Assembly: GCA_937989795.1 (NCBI GenBank)
Contig: CALKBB010000295.1
Span: forward strand, 1 to 7,645
DNA length: 7,645 bases
DNA from: an uncultured Collinsella sp.
GTDB taxonomy: Bacteria; Actinomycetota; Coriobacteriia; Coriobacteriales; Coriobacteriaceae
Reading direction: 5' to 3'
In this document: positions 1-5,896 of the stretch, in pieces
Numbering within the stretch: the stretch's first letter is position 1
How the letters are laid out: the number at the start of each line of letters is the position of its first letter
Made by a program: the position numbers and the translations under genes
Notes under the pieces: model-generated
Databases searched by the model: none
The model's input: the letters and a program-made list of their open reading frames with translations, nothing else
What the model was told of the DNA's origin: nothing

Positions 1-626
1 TAGGCGCGCTGGATGCGCTCCCAACGGTTGTCGCGGTCCATGGCCCAATAACGGCCCGAGACGGTGGCAACGCGAGCGTCGCAACCGGTCTCCTCGGAGA
101 TCTTGGCCAGGAAGGCGCAGAACTCACTCATGTAACCGGCACCGGACTGCGGGTCGACGTCGCGGCCGTCCATAAAGGCGTGGACGCGAACGGTCTTGAC
201 ACCGTGCTCGGCAGCCATCTTGACCAGAGCCTCGACGTGGTTCATGTGAGAATGAACACCGCCAGGACTCATAAGGCCCATGAGATGGAGAGTCTTGCCG
301 TCAGCCTTGACATCGTCCATAGCCTTGACGAAAACCTCGTTCTTGGCGATGGAACCGTCCTTGATGGCATTGTTGATGCGCGAAAGCTCCTGGAACACGA
401 TGCGGCCGGCACCGATGTTGAGGTGACCCACCTCGGAGTTGCCCATCTGACCGTCGGGAAGGCCCACATCCTCGCCCGAAGCACCGAGCGTGGTGTGAGG
501 ATACTTCTCGTACAGGCTATCAAGGAAGGGCGTCTTAGCAGCGGCGACGGCGTTCTCGCCATCGGCCGGAGCCAGGCCACAGCCGTCCATGATGATCAGG
601 AGTGCAGGAAGATGACGTTGTGCCAT
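1..626 (-). CDS. gpmI: 2,3-bisphosphoglycerate-independent phosphoglycerate mutase, N-terminal 208 residues (3' end outside window)
   Basis: Interconverts 3-phosphoglycerate and 2-phosphoglycerate in cytosolic glycolysis; the family is a two-metal (usually Mn) enzyme of the alkaline phosphatase fold and needs no bisphosphoglycerate cofactor. Translating from the ATG at 626-624 gives MAQRHLPALL followed by IIMDGCG, with metal ligand Asp14. NSEVGH at residues 63-68 carries the phosphorylated catalytic serine (Ser64). GGVHSH (122-127), DGRDVDP (153-159) and SGRYWAMDRDNRW (190-202) supply the family's His, Asp and Arg substrate and metal residues. The family is about 510 residues long, so roughly 300 C-terminal residues lie beyond base 1. 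It starts 5 bases after the tpiA stop, and the only Shine-Dalgarno-like bases (AGGA) overlap that stop, so translation is probably coupled. It is the last visible gene of the pgk-tpiA-gpmI operon. Identity is secure. Confidence 0.96.
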   Translation of the reverse strand, partial: MAQRHLPALLIIMDGCGLAPADGENAVAAAKTPFLDSLYEKYPHTTLGASGEDVGLPDGQMGNSEVGHLNIGAGRIVFQELSRINNAIKDGSIAKNEVFVKAMDDVKADGKTLHLMGLMSPGGVHSHMNHVEALVKMAAEHGVKTVRVHAFMDGRDVDPQSGAGYMSEFCAFLAKISEETGCDARVATVSGRYWAMDRDNRWERIQRA

Positions 627-631
627 ATGTC

Positions 632-1399
632 CTACTCGCCTGCCTTGACGACCATAGAAGCGAAGTCGACAGCCTTGAGCGAAGCGCCGCCCACGAGGGC
701 GCCGTCGACGTCGGGCTTGGCGACGAGCTCGGCGATGTTGCCGGGCTTGGCAGAGCCACCATAGAGAACGCGGATGCCGTTAGCGAGCTCCTCGCCGAAC
801 ATCTCCTTGAGGGTCTCACGGATAGCGCCGCAGACCTCCTGAGCGTCCTCGGCGGTAGCGGTCTTGCCGGTGCCGATAGCCCAGATGGGCTCGTAGGCGA
901 CGACGACCTGCTTGGGGCAAGTGATCTCGAGACCCTCGAGACCAGCCTTGACCTGGTTCACGACGTGCTCGACATAGGTGCCGGCCTCGCGGACCTCAAG
1001 AGACTCACCGCAGCAGAAGACGGGAACAAGGCCGGCGGCAACGAGAGCCTTGGCCTTCTTGTTCTGGTCCTCGTCGGTCTCGTGGAAGTAGTCGCGACGC
1101 TCGGAGTGACCGATGATGCAGTAGGTGCAGCCAGCGGACTTGAGCATGTCGCAAGAGGACTCACCGGTGAAGGCACCCTTGGCCTCCCAGTACACGTTCT
1201 GTGCACCGAGGGCGATGGGGGCAGCCTGAATGCGGTCATGAACCGTGGTGATGTCGATGGTCGGAGGGCAGACGAGCACCTCGACGCCAGCCGGAACCTC
1301 GGGCAGAGCCTGGGCCAGCTCGTCGGCGAGCTTGGCAGCCTCGGCGACGTCGTTGTTCATCTTCCAGTTACCAGCGATAAGAAGGGTGCGATTAAGCAT
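632..1399 (-). CDS. tpiA: Triosephosphate isomerase, 255 aa
   Basis: Interconverts dihydroxyacetone phosphate and glyceraldehyde 3-phosphate in the cytosol. The length of 255 residues is normal for the family. Active-site residues are all visible: Asn11 and Lys13 in GNWKMN, electrophile His98 in IIGHSERR, catalytic base Glu170 in VVAYEPIWAIGTGK (which leads into flexible loop 6), and the phosphate-binding YGGS at 213-216. The start is the ATG at 1399-1397, because MLNRTLLIAGNWKMNN is the standard N-terminus; a longer frame reaching base 1459 would only add residues translated from the end of pgk. The first 8 bases overlap the pgk stop, and a GGAGG at 1409-1413 inside pgk is spaced 9 bases from this ATG, which suggests coupled translation. 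Cys83, Cys91 and Cys94 cluster just before the catalytic His, where many homologues have other residues; I would not read function into that. Confidence 0.98.
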   Translation of the reverse strand: MLNRTLLIAGNWKMNNDVAEAAKLADELAQALPEVPAGVEVLVCPPTIDITTVHDRIQAAPIALGAQNVYWEAKGAFTGESSCDMLKSAGCTYCIIGHSERRDYFHETDEDQNKKAKALVAAGLVPVFCCGESLEVREAGTYVEHVVNQVKAGLEGLEITCPKQVVVAYEPIWAIGTGKTATAEDAQEVCGAIRETLKEMFGEELANGIRVLYGGSAKPGNIAELVAKPDVDGALVGGASLKAVDFASMVVKAGE

Positions 1400-2582
1400 C
1401 GAGAAGCGCCTCCACTCCGGGCAGGGCCTTACCCTCGACGAGCTCCATGGAAGCGCCACCGCCGGTGGAGATCCAGCTCATCTTGTCGGCCAGGTTAAAC
1501 TTATTGACGGCTGCGACGGAATCGCCACCACCGATGATCGAGGTGCAATCAGCCTCGGCAACAGCCTCGGCGATAGCCTGGGTGCCATGAGCGAAGTTAT
1601 CGAACTCGAAGACGCCCATGGGGCCGTTCCAGAACACGGTCTTGGCGCCCTTGACGGCCTCGGCGTAGAGCTCCTCGGTCTTGGGGCCGATGTCCATACC
1701 CTCACGGTCGTCGGGGATAGCGTCGGAAGCGACAACCTCGGGGACAGCGTCCTCGCCAAAGTGATCGGCAACACGGTTGTCGATGGGGAGTAGGATCTTG
1801 ACACCCTTCTCCTCGGCCTTCTTGAGCATCTCGCCGGCGCGCTCGACCCAGTCCTCTTCCTTGAGGGACTGACCGACGGACAGGCCCTGAGCCAGGAAGA
1901 AGGTGTAGGCCATGCCGCCACCGATGATCAGGGTGTCAGCGGAGTCGATGAGGTGATCGAGAACGCCGATCTTGGAAGAAACCTTGGAACCGCCGACGAT
2001 AGCGACGAAGGGGCGCTCGGGCTCGGCGAAGATGCCGGTCAGCGTGTCGACCTCCTTCTCGAGCAGGAAGCCAGCGACTGCAGGCAGGTAAGCGGCGGGG
2101 CCCACGACGGAACCCTGGGCGCGGTGAGCGGTGCCGAAGGCATCGAGAACGAAGACGTCACCATAGGAAGCGAGCTTCTTGGCGATCTCGGGATCGTTCT
2201 TCTTCTCACGCTTGTCGAAACGGACGTTCTCGAGAACGAGGACCTTGCCCGGCTCGACGGCGGCGACAGCCTCAGCAGCCTTCTCGCCGTAGGTGTCGGC
2301 GACAAAGGCAACGTCGAGACCAGAGAGCTCAGCGAGCTTCTTGGCGACGGGCTCGAGGGACAGCTCGGGCTGGAAGCCGGTGCCCTCGGGACGGCCGAGG
2401 TGGCTCATGAGGATGACGCGAGCGTTGTGCTCAACGAGGTAGTTGATGGTGGGCAGGGCAGCCTTGATACGGGTGGTGTCGCCAACGACGCCATCCTTGA
2501 TAGGCACGTTGAAGTCAACGCGGACGAGAACGCGCTTGCCGTCGACATCGATGTCGCGGACGGTCTTCTTGGTAAAGGCCAT
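1392..2582 (-). CDS. pgk: Phosphoglycerate kinase, 396 aa
   Basis: Transfers phosphate from 1,3-bisphosphoglycerate to ADP, the first ATP-yielding step of glycolysis, in the cytosol. Full family length. The N-terminal substrate domain shows RVDFNVP (21-27), HLGRP (61-65), Arg121 and DAFGTAHRAQGS (148-159; many homologues read AHRAHAS at the end). The C-terminal nucleotide domain shows GGSKVSSKI (198-206), GGGMAYTFF (221-229), FWNGPMGVFE (318-327), GGGDSV (351-356) and STGGGASMELVEG (372-384). The start is the ATG at 2582-2580: it begins MAFTKKTVRDID, is preceded by GAAAGG at 2594-2599 (11 bases upstream, long spacing), and an upstream extension would run into a non-coding hairpin. Its stop overlaps the tpiA start. 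It lies 140 bases after gap with a terminator between, so it may be expressed below the level of gap. Confidence 0.98.
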   Translation of the reverse strand: MAFTKKTVRDIDVDGKRVLVRVDFNVPIKDGVVGDTTRIKAALPTINYLVEHNARVILMSHLGRPEGTGFQPELSLEPVAKKLAELSGLDVAFVADTYGEKAAEAVAAVEPGKVLVLENVRFDKREKKNDPEIAKKLASYGDVFVLDAFGTAHRAQGSVVGPAAYLPAVAGFLLEKEVDTLTGIFAEPERPFVAIVGGSKVSSKIGVLDHLIDSADTLIIGGGMAYTFFLAQGLSVGQSLKEEDWVERAGEMLKKAEEKGVKILLPIDNRVADHFGEDAVPEVVASDAIPDDREGMDIGPKTEELYAEAVKGAKTVFWNGPMGVFEFDNFAHGTQAIAEAVAEADCTSIIGGGDSVAAVNKFNLADKMSWISTGGGASMELVEGKALPGVEALLDA

Positions 2583-2605
2583 GTTTGCTTCTACCTTTCG
2601 TACGT

Positions 2606-2628
2606 GTCTGCCTCCCATTACGGCAGAC
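2606..2628 (-). promoter_or_regulatory. 7-bp hairpin in the pgk leader
   Basis: GTCTGCC at 2606-2612 pairs perfectly with GGCAGAC at 2622-2628 around a 9-base loop. On the minus-strand transcript it sits between the gap terminator and the pgk ribosome binding site. It lacks a following U-tract, so it is not a terminator. It may stabilise or help process the pgk-tpiA-gpmI mRNA end, or it may be incidental. Confidence 0.4.
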
Positions 2629-2638
2629 GATTTCCTAT

Positions 2639-2685
2639 AAAAAGGGCGCGACCCTAGGGTGTAAGCCCTATGAGGCCGCGCCCTT
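2639..2685 (-). terminator. Intrinsic terminator after gap
   Basis: A perfect 9-bp GC-rich outer stem (2642-2650 with 2677-2685) encloses a second 5-bp stem (2655-2659 with 2666-2670, loop of 6). On the minus strand it is followed directly by TTTTTAT. The U-tract is on the minus side only, so it ends gap transcripts 38 bases after the gap stop. Because pgk begins only 57 bases further on, partial readthrough into pgk is likely. Confidence 0.85.
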
Positions 2686-2722
2686 CTTTAGACGCTCAAC
2701 GAGCTATTCGCTAAAAGCTAAA

Positions 2723-3748
2723 TTAAGCAACGAACTTCTCGAAGTACTTGATGGTGCGGACCATCTGAGAGGTGTAGGAGTTCTCGTTGTCGTACCAAGA
2801 GGTGACCTGAACGAGGGTCTGGCCGTTGCCGAGATCAGAGCACATGGTCTGAGTGGCGTCGAAGATGGAGCCGTGGGTCTCGCCGACGATGTCGCGGGAG
2901 ACGATCTGGTCCTCGTTGTAAGCGAAGGTATCGGGGATGGTCTCGGCGTAGGCCTTCATGGCAGCGTTGACCTCGTCGACGGTGACCTTCTTGTCAACGA
3001 CGGCGTAGAGGTTGGTCAGCGAGCCGGTCGGCGTCGGGACGCGCTGGGCGGCACCGATGAGCTTGCCGTTGAGCTCGGGGAGAACCAGGCCGATGGCCTT
3101 GGCAGCGCCCGTGGTGTTCGGGACGATGTTCTCGGAGCAGGCGCGGGAGCGACGGAAGTTGCCCTTGCGCTGCGGGCCGTCGAGCGGCATCTGGTCGCCG
3201 GTGTAGGCGTGGATGGTGGTCATGATGCCGGAGACGATGGGAGCGAAGTCGTTCAGACCCTTGGCCATCGGGGCGAGGCAGTTGGTGGTGCAGGAAGCAG
3301 CGGAGATGATGTTGTCCTCAGCGGTCAGCGTCTCATGGTTGACGTTGTACACGATGGTGGGCAGATCGCTGCCGGCCGGAGCGGAGATGACGACCTTCTT
3401 GGCGCCAGCGTTGATGTGGGCCTGAGCCTTAGCCTTGCTGGTGTAGAAGCCGGTGCACTCGAGAACGACGTCGACGTCAAGGTCGCCCCAAGGCAGGTTG
3501 TTGGCGTCGGCCTCCTTGTAGATCTTGATCTCCTTGCCGTCAACGGTGATGGAATCCTCGCCAGCGACGACCTCGTGATCGCGAGCATAGTTGCCCTGCG
3601 TGGAGTCGTACTTCAGCAGGTAAGCGAGCATATCGGGAGAGGTGAGGTCGTTGATAGCGACGATCTCGGAGCCCTCATGACCGAACATCTGACGGAAAGC
3701 CAGACGACCGATGCGACCGAAGCCGTTAATAGCAACCTTTACTGCCAT
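2723..3748 (-). CDS. gap: NAD-dependent glyceraldehyde-3-phosphate dehydrogenase, 341 aa
   Basis: Oxidises and phosphorylates glyceraldehyde 3-phosphate to 1,3-bisphosphoglycerate with NAD, in the cytosol. The Rossmann nucleotide motif NGFGRIGR is at 8-15, and Asp34 in AINDL fits NAD preference. The catalytic domain has ASCTTN with nucleophile Cys153 and general base His180 in TIHAYTGDQ. RVPTPTGS (237-244) and the C-terminal WYDNE (318-322) are also standard, and length is normal. The start is the ATG at 3748-3746 (MAVKVAINGFGRIGR), preceded by a strong GAAAGGAG at 3754-3761 with 5-base spacing; the frame could extend 34 residues upstream, but those are basic and unlike the family and run into AT-rich control DNA. 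It is probably transcribed alone: an operator-rich region precedes it and a terminator follows. Confidence 0.98.
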   Translation of the reverse strand: MAVKVAINGFGRIGRLAFRQMFGHEGSEIVAINDLTSPDMLAYLLKYDSTQGNYARDHEVVAGEDSITVDGKEIKIYKEADANNLPWGDLDVDVVLECTGFYTSKAKAQAHINAGAKKVVISAPAGSDLPTIVYNVNHETLTAEDNIISAASCTTNCLAPMAKGLNDFAPIVSGIMTTIHAYTGDQMPLDGPQRKGNFRRSRACSENIVPNTTGAAKAIGLVLPELNGKLIGAAQRVPTPTGSLTNLYAVVDKKVTVDEVNAAMKAYAETIPDTFAYNEDQIVSRDIVGETHGSIFDATQTMCSDLGNGQTLVQVTSWYDNENSYTSQMVRTIKYFEKFVA

Positions 3749-3820
3749 TGTGTCTCCTTTCGTAAGGCCCCCGCAAGCTACAGCGCCTGCCGTTGAGGCC
3801 CACAAACTAACCACTCGCCT

Positions 3821-3850
3821 AATATACCTTTTTTTTGGCTTGAATTTCAC
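3821..3850 (-). promoter_or_regulatory. Candidate gap promoter
   Basis: On the minus strand TATATT (3821-3826) matches the -10 consensus at 5 of 6 positions. Directly upstream is a run of eight A (T on the plus strand at 3829-3836), which could bend the spacer. The -35 region falls near 3844-3849 and is poor (TGAAAT-like), so the promoter would be weak or factor-assisted. A start near 3814 would give a leader of about 65 bases. Confidence 0.4.
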
Positions 3851-3866
3851 GAGAATGCTCGAAATT
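3843..3866 (-). promoter_or_regulatory. Inverted repeat overlapping the -35 region of gap
   Basis: AATTTC (3843-3848) and GAAATT (3861-3866) are perfect inverted arms. Inside them GAG (3851-3853) pairs with CTC (3858-3860), leaving two unpaired bases on one side. It sits where the -35 box of the candidate gap promoter would be and has no following U-tract, so it looks more like a protein-binding site than a terminator. The regulator is unknown. Confidence 0.35.
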
Positions 3867-3880
3867 GAAAATCAAATTTG

Positions 3881-3898
3881 CGTTAAAACGCTTTAACG
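3881..3898. promoter_or_regulatory. 18-bp near-palindrome with central CpG, LacI-type operator candidate
   Basis: The plus-strand sequence CGTTAAAACGCTTTAACG is two 9-base half-sites meeting at a central CG, with 8 of 9 positions symmetric. Palindromes centred on CpG are typical of LacI/GalR-family operators. Single half-sites resembling it (GTTAAAC) occur at 3911-3917 and 3936-3942. It lies 133-150 bases upstream of gap, in AT-rich DNA between whiA and gap. Which protein binds is not known, and catabolite-type control is only a guess. Confidence 0.45.
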
Positions 3899-3941
3899 TA
3901 TAAAACAGCAGTTAAACCACCATAAAAGCTATTGCGTTAAA

Positions 3942-4871
3942 CTACCCGCTTGCTTCAATGAGCTTTTCAAGGCGCAAAACACGGTGATACAAGGCCGACT
4001 TCGACAAAGGAGGGTCGGCCATTTCCCCCAAATCTCGCAGTGAGAGATCGGGGTAACGCTCGCGTAAGTCACAAAAAACTGCCAGAGCGTCCGGCAGCGT
4101 TTCGCGCAAACCGCGCCGATCAAGCTCATCGATGAGCGCAAGCTGATGTTGGGCGGCACCGGCACTTCTGGTCTGGTTGGCAAGCTCTGCGTTCACGCGA
4201 CGATTCACGTCGTTCTTCACCAGCTTAACCGCGCGGGCCTCTTCAATCTCGGCAACGCTGCGCTTGGCGCCAATCAGCTGTAACAGACGTTTAATCTCCT
4301 CGGCACTCTTGATGTACACGGCATACGAGCCGCGACGCGCATTGACGCGGGCGTGAACTCCAATCTGCTCCAGAAGGTCGCAAAGTCCCTTTGCATACTC
4401 CTCGCCCTGAACCGCGATCTCCAAATGAAAATCGCCACGCGGGTCGGCAACAAAGCCTCCGGCAATCAGCGCACCGCGAATATAGGCGAGCCTGCAGCAA
4501 GGACGGGCGACGATGTGGCGCGGCACACCCGCGACGAGCCCTCCCCTACGGTCGAGAATGCCCAGCAGCACCAGAGCCTTATCCAAATCGGGCTGATCGG
4601 GCAAGGTGATGAGATAGTTTCGTACCTTATGCAGGACCGACTTACGAACCGTGAATTCGGTCTTGAGCTTAAGGATACGATGCGTCAGCGCAATCATCGT
4701 GCGCGCCACAGCACCCGTCTCGGTCGCGACCGTCAAGCGGTACCGTCCCGAGCCCGCCAGCGAAAGCGTGCCGCTCACACGCGTTAGCGCAGCAAGCGTC
4801 GACAAATCGCAGTATTCGCATTCTGGTTCGCAGCGCGCAAGCTCGTCACGCACCTCAGCGGTAAACGACAT
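3942..4871 (-). CDS. whiA: WhiA family DNA-binding protein, 309 aa
   Basis: WhiA proteins pair an N-terminal LAGLIDADG homing-endonuclease-like domain, without known cleavage activity, with a C-terminal helix-turn-helix. They act on DNA: sporulation-stage transcription with WhiB in Streptomyces, cell division and chromosome segregation in Bacillus. Seen here: MSFTAEVRDELAR at the N-terminus, CCRLAYIRGALIAGGFV (125-141), the usual LAGLIDADG-like core, then DFHLEI (147-152), a linker region with NRRVNAELANQTRSAGAAQ (223-241), and the HTH at about 276-305 with PPLSKSALYHR. Homologues often have Cys in the VN-C/D-AN motif, where this protein has Ala227. It ends soon after the HTH, slightly short for the family. 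ATG 4871-4869 lies 6 bases after the rapZ stop, with AGG overlapping that stop as the only ribosome binding site, so coupling is likely. No clear terminator follows. Confidence 0.93.
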   Translation of the reverse strand: MSFTAEVRDELARCEPECEYCDLSTLAALTRVSGTLSLAGSGRYRLTVATETGAVARTMIALTHRILKLKTEFTVRKSVLHKVRNYLITLPDQPDLDKALVLLGILDRRGGLVAGVPRHIVARPCCRLAYIRGALIAGGFVADPRGDFHLEIAVQGEEYAKGLCDLLEQIGVHARVNARRGSYAVYIKSAEEIKRLLQLIGAKRSVAEIEEARAVKLVKNDVNRRVNAELANQTRSAGAAQHQLALIDELDRRGLRETLPDALAVFCDLRERYPDLSLRDLGEMADPPLSKSALYHRVLRLEKLIEASG

Positions 4872-4877
4872 GTAAAC

Positions 4878-5798
4878 CTATGCCTTCGTGTTGGCACGCG
4901 ACAGGTCACGGTGGGAGATGCTCACATGATACTGAGCACCCTCCAGGTAGCGGGCCGTGGCCTCGGCAATGGCGACGCTACGGTGCTGTCCGCCTGTGCA
5001 GCCGATAGCAATGGAAAGCTGCGGCTTGCCCTCTGCGATATAACCCGGCATGACCGTATCGAGCAGCTGGGTCCAGGCCTTCCAGAACTCCTGGGTCTTG
5101 GGGTGGTCCAAGACAAAATCGGAGACCTTCTTATCGAGACCGGTCATGGTGCGCATCTCGGGATCGTAGAAAGGATTGGGCAAGAAGCGAACATCGATCA
5201 TGATATCCGCCTCGATGGGCATGCCATGCTTAAAGCCAAACGAGAACACGTGGACATCCATAAGCTGCTGGTCGGACAGCTCGGAAAAAGCCATGCGCAG
5301 CTTGTTGCGCAAGGCAGAAGTGCGCAAGCGGCTCGTGTCGATAATCATATCGGCTCGATCGCGAACGCCCTGCAGCTGCAGACGTTCACGCTGAATAGCG
5401 TCGGCCGTGGTCTCCCCCGGCTTTGCAATGGGATGGCGACGACGGTTTTCGCTATACCGGCGAATCAGCACCTCGTCAGACGCCTCGAGAAACACAATGT
5501 CGCAGCTCATCTCGCGCTCTTCCAGTGCGGCAACAGCATCGAGCAGTTCATCGAACAAGCCCTGGCTACGCAGGTCGCAGGTAACGGCAAGGTGCCTGCC
5601 CACGCCCGTATTGATGCCAACGAGCTCAGCAAGCTGGGCAATCAGGCGTGGGGGCAGGTTGTCGATACAAAAATAGCCCATGTCCTCAAACACATGCATG
5701 GCTTGCGTTCGGCCCGAGCCGGACATTCCGGTGATGATAACGATATCGGGGATACGCTCCGAGCGCTCCGCCGCATCCATGGCATCTCCCTTTTGCAT
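4878..5798 (-). CDS. rapZ: RapZ/YvcJ family nucleotide-binding protein, 306 aa
   Basis: RapZ proteins are P-loop proteins with a C-terminal domain; in E. coli RapZ binds GlcN-6-phosphate and delivers the small RNA GlmZ to RNase E, while the Bacillus homologue YvcJ hydrolyses nucleotides. The role in Actinobacteria is less clear. Seen: Walker A GMSGSGRT at 24-31, with Arg in place of Lys as I recall for actinobacterial members; FEDMGYFCIDNLPP (37-50); a Walker B-like VFLEASD (102-108); the family block FSFGFKHGMPIEAD (185-198); and the C-terminal IGCTGGQHRS (265-274) and HRDL (296-299). ATG 5798-5796 is chosen because AGGAGG lies 5 bases upstream; ATG 5780 would also work (see findings). whiA follows 6 bases later. 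The usual glmR/yvcK neighbour is missing. Confidence 0.95.
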   Translation of the reverse strand: MQKGDAMDAAERSERIPDIVIITGMSGSGRTQAMHVFEDMGYFCIDNLPPRLIAQLAELVGINTGVGRHLAVTCDLRSQGLFDELLDAVAALEEREMSCDIVFLEASDEVLIRRYSENRRRHPIAKPGETTADAIQRERLQLQGVRDRADMIIDTSRLRTSALRNKLRMAFSELSDQQLMDVHVFSFGFKHGMPIEADIMIDVRFLPNPFYDPEMRTMTGLDKKVSDFVLDHPKTQEFWKAWTQLLDTVMPGYIAEGKPQLSIAIGCTGGQHRSVAIAEATARYLEGAQYHVSISHRDLSRANTKA

Positions 5799-5803
5799 GT
5801 GCG

Positions 5804-5809
5804 CCTCCT
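5804..5809 (-). promoter_or_regulatory. rapZ ribosome binding site, adjoining a terminator
   Basis: AGGAGG on the minus strand, 5 bases before ATG 5798, is a perfect Shine-Dalgarno. It begins 2 bases after the last U of the upstream terminator, so the rapZ start sits immediately downstream of a transcription stop signal. Confidence 0.8.
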
Positions 5810-5810
5810 A

Positions 5811-5845
5811 AAATAAGCGCGGGACCCGGCCAGCGGATCCCGCGC
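5811..5845 (-). terminator. Intrinsic terminator between nanE and rapZ
   Basis: GCGCGGGA and TCCCGCGC (5838-5845 and 5817-5824) form a perfect 8-bp stem. It extends by one G-U and two G-C pairs to 11 bp around a 7-base loop (5828-5834). TTATTTT follows on the minus strand. It ends transcripts from nanE, or attenuates ones that begin between nanE and the hairpin. Confidence 0.85.
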
Positions 5846-5863
5846 GATCAATTGCCTTTATTG

Positions 5864-5869
5864 AGTATA
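5864..5869 (-). promoter_or_regulatory. Possible -10 box for rapZ-whiA
   Basis: TATACT on the minus strand matches 5 of 6 consensus bases, but no good -35 lies 16-18 bases upstream (the nearest TTGTAT is 13 away). Transcription from here would start near 5857, upstream of the terminator, and so would have to read through it to reach rapZ. Confidence 0.25.
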
Positions 5870-5896
5870 CCGCCCCAAGCGGATACAAGGCCCGTC

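Noticed and set aside
1400..1459. 20-residue N-terminal extension of tpiA
   Set aside because: It is pgk coding sequence read in another frame; the conserved GNWKMN sits at the normal distance from ATG 1399.
602..3796. Long plus-strand open frames (298, 234 and 403 codons) opposite tpiA, pgk and gap
   Set aside because: They are antisense shadows. The highly expressed glycolytic genes almost never use TTA, CTA or TCA codons, so the opposite strand has few stops. The translations are low-complexity (rich in V, G, D, L, E), with no recognisable motif, and two frames run on through non-coding gaps.
3881..3898. The palindrome as a whiA terminator
   Set aside because: The stem is AT-rich (7 bp, 4-base loop) and the bases that follow on the minus strand are CAAATTTGATTTT, not a direct U-tract; operator is the better reading.
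3942..4871. LAGLIDADG motif as a sign of a homing endonuclease or mobile intron
   Set aside because: The fold is a normal part of WhiA; the C-terminal HTH and the rapZ neighbour identify a housekeeping regulator, not a mobile element.
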